Shown piece by piece: positions 6,251 to 15,193 of a stretch of 17,435 nt of DNA. Below the pieces are notes generated by a model. The model searched no databases and was not told the DNA's origin. It saw only the letters and a program-made list of their open reading frames with translations. Made by a program: the position numbers and the translations under genes. The stretch lies in contig JBGQCF010000039.1 in assembly GCA_041495205.1 (NCBI GenBank), forward strand, positions 1 through 17,435, written 5' to 3'. The stretch is from JAHFRG01 sp041495205. GTDB taxonomy: Bacteria > Pseudomonadota > Gammaproteobacteria > Burkholderiales > JAHFRG01. Numbering within the stretch: the first letter of the stretch is position 1; each line of letters starts with the position of its first letter.

Positions 6251-7431
6251 AATAATCCATCCTTCCGGAACATGTCCTTGATGCCACGCAGCGCTTGCCT
6301 CGTTCTCGCCTCGTTCTCGATCAAGGCAAACCGCACATGGTCGTCGCCGTATTCGCCGAATCCAACTCCCGGCGAAACCGCAATTTTGGCGTCGGCCAGA
6401 AGTTTCTTGGAAAACTCCAGCGAGCCCATTGCGCGGTACGCTTCGGGAATCTGCGCCCACACGAACATAGTGGCTTTGGGCACCTGCACCGTCCAGTTGA
6501 TTGCCCGCAATCCCTTGCACAGCGCATCACGCCGGCTCTGATAAGTATGGCGGATTTTCTCCACGCAATCCTGCGGCCCTTCCAGCGCAACGATGGAGGC
6601 CACCTGGATGGGCGTGAACGTGCCGTAATCATGGTAGCTCTTCAAGCGCGCCAGCGCCGCAACCAGCTTTTTGCAGCCTACCATGAAGCCGACGCGCCAG
6701 CCGGGCATGTTGTAGCTTTTCGACAAAGTGAAAAACTCCACCGCGACGTCGCGCGCGCCCGGCACCTGCATGATGGACGGCGCCGTGTAGCCGTCGAACA
6801 CGATATCGGCGTAGGCGAGGTCATGCGCCACGTAAATGCCGTATTCTCTGGCGAGCGCGATGATTTTCTCGAAAAACGGCAACTCCACGCATTGCGTGGT
6901 CGGATTGCTTGGAAAGTTGATGATCAAAAGCTTGGGCTTCGGGTGCGCATCCTTCAGCGCTTTTTCAAGTTCCGCGAAAAAATCCACGCCGGGCGTGATG
7001 CGCACGTGGCGGATATCAGCACCGGCAATCACCGGCCCGTAAATGTGTATCGGATAGCTCGGATTGGGCACCAGCACGATGTCGCCGGAATCCAAAGCAG
7101 CCAGCGCAAGGTGCGAAATTCCTTCCTTCGAGCCGATGGTGACGATGGCTTCGCTGTCGGGATCAAACTCGACATCAAAGCGCGCCTTGTACCAGTTGCA
7201 TATGGCACGGCGCAGCCGCGGGATGCCCTTGGACACCGAATAGCGGTGGGTGTCCGGGCGCTGCACGGTCTCGATGAGCTTGTCCACAATGTGCTTGGGG
7301 GTTGCGCCATCGGGATTGCCCATGCTGAAATCAATGATGTCTTCGCCGCGTTTTCTCGCCGCCGCCTTGAGTTCGGCCGTGATACTAAAGACGTACGGAG
7401 GAAGACGCCTTATGCGTGGAAATTCCTGCAT
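6247..7431 (-). CDS. alaC: Alanine transaminase, AlaC type
   Basis: A 394-residue fold-type I aminotransferase, best matched to AlaC (formerly YfdZ), which makes alanine from pyruvate and glutamate. Seen: the N-terminal LPPYVFS region, IGSKEGISHL for the cofactor phosphate, NPSYPIHIYG at 123-132, FPSNPTTQ at 173-180 (Asn to PLP), DLAYAD at 204-209 (Asp and Tyr to PLP), K238 in TLSKSYNMPGWRVGF as the Schiff-base lysine, and VRFALIEN near the end with the carboxylate-binding Arg. It is the first gene of alaC-hom-thrC, an order I know from betaproteobacteria. The start at 7431 has no clear ribosome binding site. A related aspartate-family aminotransferase is possible, but the SKSYNMPGWR signature favours AlaC. 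Confidence 0.9.
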   Translation of the reverse strand: MQEFPRIRRLPPYVFSITAELKAAARKRGEDIIDFSMGNPDGATPKHIVDKLIETVQRPDTHRYSVSKGIPRLRRAICNWYKARFDVEFDPDSEAIVTIGSKEGISHLALAALDSGDIVLVPNPSYPIHIYGPVIAGADIRHVRITPGVDFFAELEKALKDAHPKPKLLIINFPSNPTTQCVELPFFEKIIALAREYGIYVAHDLAYADIVFDGYTAPSIMQVPGARDVAVEFFTLSKSYNMPGWRVGFMVGCKKLVAALARLKSYHDYGTFTPIQVASIVALEGPQDCVEKIRHTYQSRRDALCKGLRAINWTVQVPKATMFVWAQIPEAYRAMGSLEFSKKLLADAKIAVSPGVGFGEYGDDHVRFALIENEARTRQALRGIKDMFRKDGLL

Positions 7432-7478
7432 GCTATTCTGTCAATTGCCCTTAAAAATCCGATATTTCACAAAAAAGG

Positions 7479-7484
7479 TATAAT
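7479..7484 (+). promoter_or_regulatory. Candidate -10 element for the Mth938-like gene
   Basis: A perfect TATAAT in the 91-base divergent gap between alaC and the plus-strand gene at 7523. It predicts a start near 7490 and a leader of about 33 bases. No convincing -35 is present at standard spacing. Confidence 0.4.
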
Positions 7485-7522
7485 CTTACCCGACCGGTCA
7501 CCCTGCCGCAAACGGAGGCTCC

Positions 7523-7894
7523 TTGAAACTGCATCTTGCCGCCGCCACTACCGAAAACCGTTTTACCGGCTATGGCCCGGGATACGTGATAGTGAACAAT
7601 TTGCGCCACGAGAAAAACCTCATCGTTCTGCCTGAGCGCCTGATGCAATGGGATGTCGCCGCATTTGAAGCACTCAGCGCACAGGACTTTGAGTTTCTGG
7701 CGAACCTTGCTCCCGAAATCGTGCTCCTGGGAACAGGTTCCAGCTTGCGTTTTCCGCATCCGGCGTTGTCGCAGTCGCTCGCGAGCGCCAGAATCGGCCT
7801 GGAAGTCATGAGTACGCCGGCCGCATGCCGCACCTATAACATCCTGATGGCGGAGGGACGCAAAGTTGCCGCCGCTTTGTTGCTCAGGGAATAA
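7523..7894 (+). CDS. Mth938-like domain protein (DUF498)
   Basis: A 123-residue protein filled by a single Mth938-like (DUF498/DUF598) domain. Visible landmarks are FTGYGPGYVIVN near 14-25, a strand-rich middle, EIVLLGTGSSLRFP at 65-78 and a late STPAACRTYNILMAEGRKVAAALL that is strongly conserved in the family. The start is TTG at 7523, chosen because GGAGG (7514-7518) lies 4 bases upstream and no ATG precedes the conserved part. The biochemical role of the bacterial proteins is not settled. The mitochondrial relative NDUFAF3 assists complex I assembly, but I see no nuo gene here. It is followed 40 bases later by the MoxR gene on the same strand. Confidence 0.85.
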   Translation: MKLHLAAATTENRFTGYGPGYVIVNNLRHEKNLIVLPERLMQWDVAAFEALSAQDFEFLANLAPEIVLLGTGSSLRFPHPALSQSLASARIGLEVMSTPAACRTYNILMAEGRKVAAALLLRE

Positions 7895-7934
7895 AACCCG
7901 GCAACCGATTATTAATTGAAGCGCGATCTCAACT

Positions 7935-8876
7935 ATGCAACCGCATTTGCTGCAACAAGACGCTAAAGTGCAATCGATCGACCGGGTCATCGCCCAGGTC
8001 GGCAGTGTCATTCTCGGCAAGGACCGGCAAATCCGTCTGGCGCTTTCCTGCCTGCTGGCGCGCGGCCACCTGCTTATCGAAGATTTGCCGGGGGTGGGCA
8101 AAACCACGCTGGCGCACGCCTTGGCGCGTTCGCTCGGGCTGGAATTCCACCGCATTCAGTTCACCAGCGACATGCTCCCTGCGGACATACTGGGCGTTTC
8201 GATTTTCGATCGCTCTATCGCCGCCTTTAAATTTCATCCCGGCCCGGTGTTCGCGCAGGTAGTTCTCGCCGATGAAATCAACCGCGCCACACCCAAAACG
8301 CAAAGCGCGCTCCTGGAGGCGATGGAAGAGCATCAAGTCACCACCGAAGGTGAAACGCGTCCTCTGCCTCGGCCTTTTTTCGTCATCGCCACGCAAAATC
8401 CCTCTCAGTTTGTCGGCACCTTCCCGCTTCCCGAATCACAGCTCGACCGCTTCGTGATGCGCATCCGGCTGGGCTACCCGGACAATGTTGCGGAGCGCGC
8501 GCTGCTCAAAGGCGGCGAGCGGCGCGACTTGATTTCGCATCTTGCGCCGTGCATGAGCGCGGCGGAGTTGCTGGAATTGCAGCAGAAAGTAAGGTTGGTG
8601 CATGCCTCGGATGCGTTGATGGATTATCTGCAAGCACTGATCGTGCGTACCCGGCAATCGCCGCACTACGTGCATGGTTTGAGCCCGCGCGCCGGGCTGG
8701 CGCTCCTGCATGCGGCGCGCGCCTGGGCCTTGATGCATGGACGCAACCAGGTGCTGCCGGAAGACGTGCAGACGGTACTGCCCAGCGTAGTCGGCCACCG
8801 ATTGCTTCCGGCGGGCGAGCACGCGCACAACCAGGATCTGGCCGAGAGCCTCATCAACGCCGTAGCAATTCCCTGA
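7935..8876 (+). CDS. MoxR-family AAA+ ATPase
   Basis: A 313-residue AAA+ ATPase of the MoxR group. The nucleotide-binding site is complete: Walker A LPGVGKTT at 51-58, Walker B VVLADE at 109-114, sensor 1 ATQNP at 152-156, PESQLDRF at 166-173, and a sensor 2-like LSPRAGLALLHAAR near 244-257. These ATPases work as chaperone-like remodelling machines, and this one sits in the standard triad with a DUF58 protein and a TgpA-type transglutaminase. The gap to the next gene is 26 bases, which indicates an operon. The ribosome binding site before the ATG is poor. The target protein is unknown. Resemblance to methanol-oxidation MoxR is at family level only; no methanol dehydrogenase gene is nearby. 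Confidence 0.93.
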   Translation: MQPHLLQQDAKVQSIDRVIAQVGSVILGKDRQIRLALSCLLARGHLLIEDLPGVGKTTLAHALARSLGLEFHRIQFTSDMLPADILGVSIFDRSIAAFKFHPGPVFAQVVLADEINRATPKTQSALLEAMEEHQVTTEGETRPLPRPFFVIATQNPSQFVGTFPLPESQLDRFVMRIRLGYPDNVAERALLKGGERRDLISHLAPCMSAAELLELQQKVRLVHASDALMDYLQALIVRTRQSPHYVHGLSPRAGLALLHAARAWALMHGRNQVLPEDVQTVLPSVVGHRLLPAGEHAHNQDLAESLINAVAIP

Positions 8877-8902
8877 AATTCGTTGGTGCGGGAACAGACC
8901 CA

Positions 8903-9865
8903 GTGCGGCTCGCGATTGAAAATTATCTGAACAAATGGCTATTCAGGCTCAAAGGGCCTGAGGCCGGCCCGGTCGTGCTCACTCAGCGCCGCGTATTCAT
9001 CCTCCCCACGCGCCAGGGCCTGCTGTTCGGTGTGCTGCTGTTGCTGATGCTGACCGGCTCGCTCAATTACAACCTGAGCCTAGGCTATGTGCTGACTTTC
9101 CTGCTTGCCGCGATGGGCATCATTTCCATGCTGCACGCCTTCCGCAACCTGGCGGGGTTGCAGGTGCGCCCCGGCAAAACCGAACCGGTATTCGCCGGAG
9201 AGCACGCAAGATTTGCCGTCTGCGTGGACAATCACCGCACCCTGCCGCGTTACGCCATCGCCGTAACGCGCAACAAGCATGCACCGGTTTTCTGCGACGT
9301 GGCGCAAAACGCAGCCGCAATTGCCGAAGTCAGCGTGGCGGCGCAGCGTCGCGGTTGGCTGAGACCCGGGCGCTTCACCCTGTTTACGCGTTTCCCGCTG
9401 GGATTGTTTCACGCGTGGTCGTATGTTGAACTGGATTCCCGTTGCATGGTGTACCCGCGCCCGGATTCGGCAAAACTGCCGCCACCGAAACCCTACGCCC
9501 ATACCGGCGCGGGCATTGAATCAGGCCAGGGCTACGATGATTTCACCGGGCTGCGCCCGCATCAGCCCAGCGATTCACCGCGGCATATCGCGTGGAAAGC
9601 GGCGGCGCGCGACTACGGTTTGCTGACCAAGCAATTCATCGGACGGAGCGATGCCGAGCTGTGGCTGGACTGGAACGATCTGCCGGCAAGCCTGGATGAT
9701 GAAGCCAGGTTGTCACGCCTGTGCCGCTGGGTGCTGGATGCCGAAGCCGCTGACATAAGCTACGGGCTGCGCCTGCCCGGCAAGGAATTGCCTTTGGCCT
9801 ACGGCGAGCAGCATCGCCAAAACTGCCTCGAAGCGCTGGCTTTGTTTGGGCAGCAAGATGGGTAA
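8903..9865 (+). CDS. DUF58 membrane protein
   Basis: A 320-residue DUF58 protein. Two hydrophobic segments at about 39-55 and 60-78 anchor it in the inner membrane; a beta-rich region follows. The DUF58 signature sits at about 208-245: GQGYDDFTGLRPHQPSD, then RHIAWKAAARDYGLLTKQF. DUF58 proteins have a von Willebrand factor A-like fold and partner MoxR ATPases. I place the start at GTG 8903, 26 bases after the MoxR stop with GGGA just upstream. The frame is open further back into the MoxR gene, but that part is shifted MoxR sequence. The end overlaps the next gene by 8 bases. Confidence 0.88.
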   Translation: MRLAIENYLNKWLFRLKGPEAGPVVLTQRRVFILPTRQGLLFGVLLLLMLTGSLNYNLSLGYVLTFLLAAMGIISMLHAFRNLAGLQVRPGKTEPVFAGEHARFAVCVDNHRTLPRYAIAVTRNKHAPVFCDVAQNAAAIAEVSVAAQRRGWLRPGRFTLFTRFPLGLFHAWSYVELDSRCMVYPRPDSAKLPPPKPYAHTGAGIESGQGYDDFTGLRPHQPSDSPRHIAWKAAARDYGLLTKQFIGRSDAELWLDWNDLPASLDDEARLSRLCRWVLDAEAADISYGLRLPGKELPLAYGEQHRQNCLEALALFGQQDG

Positions 9866-11810
9866 TAAACCGCTTAATCTTCGCAACATCGTTTGGATTT
9901 TCCTTGCGCTGGCCATGGTGGCGGCCCCGCACGCGGAGCGGCTGCCGCTGTGGGTTTCCATATCCGCCGCTGCGCTTGGACTATGGCGCCTGTATATCGC
10001 GCAACGCAGTCTGCGCTTGTTGTCCAAGTGGCTGCTGCTCCCAATGCTGGGCGCCGCCACCGCCGGAATTTATTTCAGCTACGGCGCGATTTTCGGGCGC
10101 GACGCCGGCGTGGCGCTGCTGGTTTTTCTGATAGCGCTCAAACTCATGGAGATGCGCAGCCTGCGCGATGCCATGGTGGTGTTGTTCCTCAGTTATTTTC
10201 TGGTCATCACCAACTTTCTCTACTCGCAAACCATCCTCGCCGGCCTTTACATGCTGCTGGCGGTTCTCGTCATCACCGCGGCATGGATCGGCTGCAATCG
10301 CCCGTCGGGCAATTATTCCGACAAAGAAATGCTCAAACTTGCAGGCACGCTGCTCATTCAGGCGGTACCGCTGATGGTGGTGTTCTTCCTGCTCTTTCCG
10401 CGCGTGCAGGGCCCGCTGTGGGGATTGCCGCAGGATGCTTACTCCGGCATCACCGGTTTAAGCGATACCATGTCGCCCGGCTCACTGAGTGAGTTGACCC
10501 TGTCTGATGCGGTTGCTTTTCGGGTGAAATTTGACGGCCCTGCGCCCAAAGCTTCGACGCTGTACTGGCGCGGCCCGGTGCTATGGCGTTTCAACGGCCG
10601 CACCTGGTTTGCCCGAAGATACTCGGTCTCCGAACCGCCGGAACTGCAGGCACTCGACAAGCCGTTGCGCTACACCGTGACGCTTGAGCCGCACAACAGG
10701 AACTGGCTGTTCGCTTTGGATATACCCGGCACATTCCCCCCGCAAGCGGGAATCACCTCGGATTTCCAGGTACTTTCAAATGCGCCGGTACGCAGCCGTA
10801 TGCGCTATGAAATTGCCTCATACCTGAAATATCAGACCGGTGCGGATGAAGACCCCGCTGAATTGCGGCGCGCCTTGCAGCTTCCGCGGAACTCCAATCC
10901 GCGCGCCAGGGAATTGGCGCAATCGTGGCGGCGCGGCGCCGGCGACGATGAGGCCATCATCAACCAGGCGCTCAATTTATTCCGCAAAGATAATTTTTAT
11001 TACACGCTGTTGCCGCCGCTGCTGGGCGAACATCCGGTGGATGAATTCCTGTTCGACATCAAGCGCGGCTTTTGCGAGCACTATGCGTCGGGCTTCGCAT
11101 TTTTAATGCGCGCCGCAGGAATTCCTGCGCGCATCGTGACTGGTTATCAGGGCGGCGATTTCAACGCCATCGACGATTATTTCATCGTGCGCCAGGCCGA
11201 TGCGCATGCCTGGGTCGAGGTTTGGTTGAAACAGCGCGGCTGGGTGCGCATAGACCCGACTGCCGCAGTATCTCCGTTGCGCGTGGAATCCGGGATCGCC
11301 GCCGCGGTGCCGGCGACCGACCCCCTGCCCCTGTTGGTGCGGCAGAATTACCCCTGGCTGCGCCAGGCTCGCTTCATCTGGGATGCGATGGCGAATGACT
11401 GGAACCAGTGGGTGTTGGGCTATACCCCGCAGCGCCAGGCGCAATTCCTGACGCAGCTTGGCATGAGCGAAGCGACCTGGCAGAACATGGCTATCGCGCT
11501 GCTTGTTGCGTCAGGCTTCATCATGCTGGGTTTGGCCGGAACGATATTGTGGCGATTGAGAACCGCGCCGCGCGACCCGGTGCAAAAGGCCTACCACAAC
11601 TTCTGCGGCAAGCTGGCAAAAAAAGGACTGGCGCGCCGCCCCGCAGAGGGCCCGCAGGACTACGCGCTGCGGCTGGCGCAGGCCAAACCGCGGCAGGCGC
11701 AACCCATACGCAGCATCAGCGAATTGTACATTGCGTTGCGCTACGGCACCTTGGCTGGCAAACCGGCAGTGAGACGTTTGCGGCAACTGGTGAGTGAGTT
11801 TGAGCCTTGA
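9858..11810 (+). CDS. tgpA: Membrane transglutaminase-like protein (DUF3488, TgpA type)
   Basis: A 650-residue protein. It has five or six membrane segments in residues 10-181 (DUF3488) and a periplasmic part with a transglutaminase-like core. One more membrane helix follows near 549-571 (IALLVASGFIMLGLAGTIL), then a cytoplasmic tail like DUF4129. The Cys-His-Asp triad is complete: C406 in GFCEHYASGF, H450 in DAHAWVEVW and D466 in IDPTAAV. It resembles TgpA of Pseudomonas aeruginosa, reported as essential there with a periplasmic transglutaminase domain; the gene name is by resemblance. The ATG at 9858 overlaps the DUF58 stop (ATGGGTAATAA). A TTG at 9846 in the same frame is the alternative start. 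The 88 bases to the convergent rpoS hold only a weak CCCGT...ACGGG hairpin (11865-11882). Confidence 0.9.
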   Translation: MGNKPLNLRNIVWIFLALAMVAAPHAERLPLWVSISAAALGLWRLYIAQRSLRLLSKWLLLPMLGAATAGIYFSYGAIFGRDAGVALLVFLIALKLMEMRSLRDAMVVLFLSYFLVITNFLYSQTILAGLYMLLAVLVITAAWIGCNRPSGNYSDKEMLKLAGTLLIQAVPLMVVFFLLFPRVQGPLWGLPQDAYSGITGLSDTMSPGSLSELTLSDAVAFRVKFDGPAPKASTLYWRGPVLWRFNGRTWFARRYSVSEPPELQALDKPLRYTVTLEPHNRNWLFALDIPGTFPPQAGITSDFQVLSNAPVRSRMRYEIASYLKYQTGADEDPAELRRALQLPRNSNPRARELAQSWRRGAGDDEAIINQALNLFRKDNFYYTLLPPLLGEHPVDEFLFDIKRGFCEHYASGFAFLMRAAGIPARIVTGYQGGDFNAIDDYFIVRQADAHAWVEVWLKQRGWVRIDPTAAVSPLRVESGIAAAVPATDPLPLLVRQNYPWLRQARFIWDAMANDWNQWVLGYTPQRQAQFLTQLGMSEATWQNMAIALLVASGFIMLGLAGTILWRLRTAPRDPVQKAYHNFCGKLAKKGLARRPAEGPQDYALRLAQAKPRQAQPIRSISELYIALRYGTLAGKPAVRRLRQLVSEFEP

Positions 11811-11898
11811 AAGAGATGCGACAGACTTGAACGCGCGGCTACGATGACCAGAACCTCTTTCAACCCCCGTGACGCGGTACGGGAAGCGATGATTCAGG

Positions 11899-12825
11899 CT
11901 ACAACAGAATTTCCTTCGACATGCCTCTGCGCTTCAAAATCTTGCGCAGGCTGTGCAAGGCCTCGATCTGGATCTGACGCACCCGCTCGCGCGTCAGGCT
12001 CATAAACTCGGAGAGCTGCTCCAGGGTGCAGATGTCGTAGCCGTTCAAGCCGTAGCGGTGCTCGATTACGCGCCGCTGCTTGTCGTTCAACTGGTTGAGC
12101 CATTCCTGCACATAGAGTGCCAGCTTGGTGTGCTCAAGCTTGAGGTCTGGAGTGAGGTTATACTCATCCGGAATGGATTCCCCAACCGACAGCATCGGGT
12201 CAATGTCCAGTGGCGCATCAAGCGACGCCATGCGCTCGTTGTACGCCAGCACCCGGCGCACGTCCTCCACCGGACACCCCAAAAGATGCGCCACGTCCTC
12301 GGTGGTCGGTTCCTTTTCGCAGTGCGTCTCCATGTGCCGCAATGCGCGCAACACGATATTGAGTTCCTTGATGACATGCACCGGCAGGCGGATGGTGCGC
12401 GACTGGTTCATGATGGCGCGCTCGATGTTCTGCCGGACCCACCACGTCGCATAGGTGGAAAAGCGGAAACCGCGTTCCGGATCGAATTTCTCCAGCGCGT
12501 GGATTAAACCCAGATTGCCTTCCTCGATTAAATCAAGAAGCACCATGCCGCGGTGCGAATAATGCTTGGCGATGTTCACTACCAGCCGCAGATTATGTTC
12601 GATCATTTTCTGGCGCGCCTCGAAATCGCCCTGTTTGGCAAGGCGCGCATAATGCAGCTCGTCGGGAGCGCTCAACAGTGCATTCTGTCCGATTTCGTTG
12701 AGATAGATCTGCGTTACATCCGAGAGCACGTCAGCGGTGAAATGGTCCACCTCCGCGACGGCTTCTTCGGCTTGCGGCGCCGGCTCCTCTTCCGGCGGCT
12801 CGTCTTCCGGCTGGTGATTGTTCAT
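11899..12825 (-). CDS. rpoS: RNA polymerase sigma factor RpoS (sigma-38)
   Basis: A 308-residue group 2 sigma factor, the master regulator of stationary phase and general stress. Residues 1-30 are acidic. Region 1.2 follows (DVTQIYLNEIGQNALLS), then region 2 at about 70-141 with core-binding DLIEEGNLGLIHALEKFD and the -10-reading FSTYATWWVRQNIERAIM. Region 3 is at about 153-230 and region 4 at about 243-296, with the helix-turn-helix TLEQLSEFMSLTRERVRQIQ. The length and lack of a long region 1.1 or non-conserved insert separate it from RpoD. The ATG overlaps the nlpD stop as ATGA, and nlpD-rpoS is the classical order, so an additional rpoS promoter inside nlpD would be expected from other species; I could not identify one. 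Confidence 0.97.
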   Translation of the reverse strand: MNNHQPEDEPPEEEPAPQAEEAVAEVDHFTADVLSDVTQIYLNEIGQNALLSAPDELHYARLAKQGDFEARQKMIEHNLRLVVNIAKHYSHRGMVLLDLIEEGNLGLIHALEKFDPERGFRFSTYATWWVRQNIERAIMNQSRTIRLPVHVIKELNIVLRALRHMETHCEKEPTTEDVAHLLGCPVEDVRRVLAYNERMASLDAPLDIDPMLSVGESIPDEYNLTPDLKLEHTKLALYVQEWLNQLNDKQRRVIEHRYGLNGYDICTLEQLSEFMSLTRERVRQIQIEALHSLRKILKRRGMSKEILL

Positions 12826-13775
12826 GATGTTTTATCGCCCGGTAAATATTTTAGCGGGTCAACCGGCTTGCCCAGCCGCCGTATTTCAAAATGCAGCTTG
12901 ACCTGATCGGCATCGCTATTCCCCATTTCCCCGATTTTCTGGCCTTTCACCACCGCCTGTCCCTCTTTTACCAGAATTTCACTGTTGTGGGCATAGGCGC
13001 TGAGATAGGTGTCGTTGTGCTTGATGATAATCAGTTTACCGTAACCGCGTAAACTGCTGCCGCTATACACCACCTTGCCCGGCGCGCTGGCCAACACCGG
13101 TTGGCCGAGCGTGCCGGCGATATCCACGCCTTTCAAGTTGGCGCTTTCGCTGAAGCCGGAAACAACTTTGCCGGTTGCGGGCCAACCCCAATCGATTTCG
13201 CTGACAGCCGCTTCAGGAGCCTTGGTGTCGGTTTTGCTCTCGGGCTTGGGCTCCGGCGCGGGCTCGGTTTTGGCGCGCAGCGCTTCCGATTTTTGCATCT
13301 GCGCCAGCGCTTGATCGGAATACGGGAGCTTCACCGCCTTGGGCTCGGTTTTCAGCATCCCGGAAGGAGGCAGCGGTTTGGCTTCCAGGCTGTCGACCGG
13401 CCGGCCTTCAACCCCGGGCGTGGTTAGCAGCGGCGCGGTGACCACCGCATCCGGCGGCGATTTAAGCCGCAACTGCTGGCCGGCGCTAATCGTCGCGGGA
13501 TCGCTGATGTTGTTCCACTGCGCCACATCCTTGTAATCCAGTCCATGCTCCAGCGCAATACTGTACAGGGTGTCGCCCTTCTGCACGGCATAAAATTCAG
13601 GACGCGAATCACCTTGCGGCTTGGCAGGCGCTTTCGGTATCGCCGGTTTCGCCGCCTGCCTGGCTCCCGGCGATTTATCTATCACCGGCGCTGGACGCGG
13701 CTCATTGGCGCACCCGCCCATTACCAGAGTAACCGCCAACAGCAGCCCGCGCGCTTTCAACGATGATGTCGCCAT
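12822..13775 (-). CDS. nlpD: NlpD, LysM and LytM-domain lipoprotein (amidase activator)
   Basis: An outer-membrane lipoprotein precursor. A short basic N-terminus and hydrophobic stretch end in the lipobox VMGGC. A LysM domain follows (YAVQKGDTLYSIALEHG to AGQQLRL), then a Pro/Ala/Lys-rich linker of about 85 residues, then a C-terminal M23/LytM domain (GWPATGKVVSGF to PVDPLKYLP). The LytM site is degenerate: LKGVDIAG and KLHFEI replace the metal-binding HxxxD and HxH. That is the pattern of NlpD/EnvC-type activators of cell-separation amidases rather than active endopeptidases. Three starts are stacked: GTG 13781, ATG 13778 and ATG 13775. I chose 13775 because GGAG (13782-13785) is then 6 bases away; the mature protein is the same. 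It directly follows pcm and overlaps rpoS by 4 bases. Confidence 0.94.
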   Translation of the reverse strand: MATSSLKARGLLLAVTLVMGGCANEPRPAPVIDKSPGARQAAKPAIPKAPAKPQGDSRPEFYAVQKGDTLYSIALEHGLDYKDVAQWNNISDPATISAGQQLRLKSPPDAVVTAPLLTTPGVEGRPVDSLEAKPLPPSGMLKTEPKAVKLPYSDQALAQMQKSEALRAKTEPAPEPKPESKTDTKAPEAAVSEIDWGWPATGKVVSGFSESANLKGVDIAGTLGQPVLASAPGKVVYSGSSLRGYGKLIIIKHNDTYLSAYAHNSEILVKEGQAVVKGQKIGEMGNSDADQVKLHFEIRRLGKPVDPLKYLPGDKTS

Positions 13776-13777
13776 CA

Positions 13778-14434
13778 TCACTCCATTCCAGGCAGCAACG
13801 GCACAAACTTCACCGTTTCCAAAACCGTCTCACTGTAATTTTGCGCATTGCGCTCGATTACGCGCAAGTTCTGCTCATGGGTTCCCATCGGCAACACCAT
13901 TCTACCACCAACCTCAAGCTGCTCCAGCAGCGCTTGCGGCACATGAGTCGCCGCAGCAGCGACGATGATCGCATCAAATGGCGCCGCATCGGGAAAACCT
14001 GCGTGGCCGTCAGCCTGCCTTACCCGCACATTGGCGATGGACAACTCATGCAAGCGCAACCGCGCTTTGGTGGCAAGCGGGGCTACCCGCTCCAGCGTAT
14101 ACACTTCTTGCGCGAGGCGCGACAGCAGCGCCGCTTGATAACCGCATCCGGTACCGATTTCCAGCACGCGCTGCAAGGTCTTGCCGCCACGCAGCAACTC
14201 CAGCATGCGCGCCACGGTGTACGGACTGGAAATGGTCTGGCCGTAACCCAGCGGCAGCGCGACATCCTCATACGCACGGCTCGCCAGCGCTTCCTCCACA
14301 AAAATGTGGCGCGGTATTTCGGACATTGCGCCAAGCACCACTTCGTCATGGATGCCCTGCTTGCGCAGGCGCTCCACCATGCGCGCGCGAGTGCGCTGCG
14401 AAGTCATGCCGATGCCGGTATGGCGCGCTTTCAT
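13778..14434 (-). CDS. pcm: Protein-L-isoaspartate O-methyltransferase
   Basis: A 218-residue PIMT, the normal length. It methylates isoaspartyl residues formed by ageing of Asp and Asn, starting their repair in the cytoplasm with S-adenosylmethionine. The family marks are GYGQTISSPYTVARMLELL at 63-81, motif I VLEIGTGCGYQAALLS at 90-105, TLERVAPLA near 113-121 and FDAIIVAAAATHVPQALLEQL near 153-173. I placed the start at ATG 14434 (MKARHTGIGMTSQRTRARMV), 4 bases after the surE stop; the frame is open further up but only through shifted surE sequence. The surE-pcm-nlpD-rpoS order and 4-base junctions indicate one transcript for stationary-phase survival. Confidence 0.95.
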   Translation of the reverse strand: MKARHTGIGMTSQRTRARMVERLRKQGIHDEVVLGAMSEIPRHIFVEEALASRAYEDVALPLGYGQTISSPYTVARMLELLRGGKTLQRVLEIGTGCGYQAALLSRLAQEVYTLERVAPLATKARLRLHELSIANVRVRQADGHAGFPDAAPFDAIIVAAAATHVPQALLEQLEVGGRMVLPMGTHEQNLRVIERNAQNYSETVLETVKFVPLLPGME

Positions 14435-14438
14435 TAGA

Positions 14439-15185
14439 TTAGAGACCCTCAAGCCAGCGGCCCAAACCTTCCAGCTGCGAGAACTGGGTGAGGTCGATTT
14501 GCAGCGGAGTAATGGAAACTTTATTGCGCAACACCGCGTGGAAATCGGTGCCCTCGCCGGCATCCTGCACGCCTCCCGCCGCGCCCACCCAGTACACCGT
14601 CTCGCCGCGCGGATTGTGGGTCTTCACCACCGGCTCGGCCTTGTGACGCCTGCCCAAGCGGGTGACTTCAAATCCTTTGAGCTCGGCATACGCCAAATCG
14701 GGAACGTTGACATTGAGCAACAGCGGCTGAGCGTAGGAATGTTTGGCGAAGCGCTCGACGATTTCCGCAGTCACCCGCGCCGCAGTGGCAAAGTTACCCC
14801 CGGATTTGCTCACCAGCGACACCGCGAGCGAAGAAATGCCGAGTAAAAAACCTTCCGTGGCTCCCGCCACGGTGCCGGAATAAATCGTGTCATCCCCCAT
14901 GTTGGCGCCGTCATTGATTCCGGAAATCACCATGTCAGGCAGCTTCTCCAGCATGCCCGTCACCGCCAGGTGCACGCAATCGGTGGGCGTGCCGTTAACG
15001 TAGTAAAAACCATTATGGGATTTGCGCAGGCTCAAGGGGCGGTCCAGCGTGAGCGAGTTGCTGGCGCCGCTGCGGTCGCGCTCCGGCGCCACCACGGTGA
15101 CTTCCGCGATGCGCGACAGGGTTTCGGCAAGTACCGCCAATGCCGGCGCGAAATAGCCGTCGTCGTTACTGAGCAGGATGCGCAT
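14439..15185 (-). CDS. surE: 5'/3'-nucleotidase SurE
   Basis: A 248-residue stationary-phase survival nucleotidase that removes phosphate from nucleoside monophosphates with a divalent metal. The metal site is complete: N-terminal LLSNDDGYFAP with D8 and D9, S39 in PERDRSGAS, and N91 in SGINDGANMGDDTIYSGTV. The start is the ATG at 15185; there is no clear ribosome binding site upstream, where CGAATCCTT precedes the start codon. Upstream lies an imperfect palindrome and then the tRNA-Pro remnant, so I cannot point to a promoter. It is the first gene of surE-pcm-nlpD-rpoS. Confidence 0.96.
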   Translation of the reverse strand: MRILLSNDDGYFAPALAVLAETLSRIAEVTVVAPERDRSGASNSLTLDRPLSLRKSHNGFYYVNGTPTDCVHLAVTGMLEKLPDMVISGINDGANMGDDTIYSGTVAGATEGFLLGISSLAVSLVSKSGGNFATAARVTAEIVERFAKHSYAQPLLLNVNVPDLAYAELKGFEVTRLGRRHKAEPVVKTHNPRGETVYWVGAAGGVQDAGEGTDFHAVLRNKVSITPLQIDLTQFSQLEGLGRWLEGL

Positions 15186-15193
15186 AAGGATTC

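Noticed and set aside
6251..6520. N-terminal extension of the hom frame into alaC
   Set aside because: Sequence before residue 1 of the Rossmann domain is shifted alaC; the GTGA overlap gives a normal-length enzyme.
6295..7635. A 446-codon plus-strand open frame opposite alaC
   Set aside because: It is antisense to a clear aminotransferase with all catalytic motifs, and its product is His/Arg-rich without any domain. High-GC third positions keep the opposite strand open.
8549..8902. N-terminal extension of the DUF58 frame into the MoxR gene
   Set aside because: The extension is shifted MoxR sequence; the DUF58-like sequence and a usable GTG begin at 8903.
11865..11882. CCCGT...ACGGG hairpin between tgpA and rpoS as a terminator
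   Set aside because: Only 5 bp with an 8-base loop and no T run on either side.
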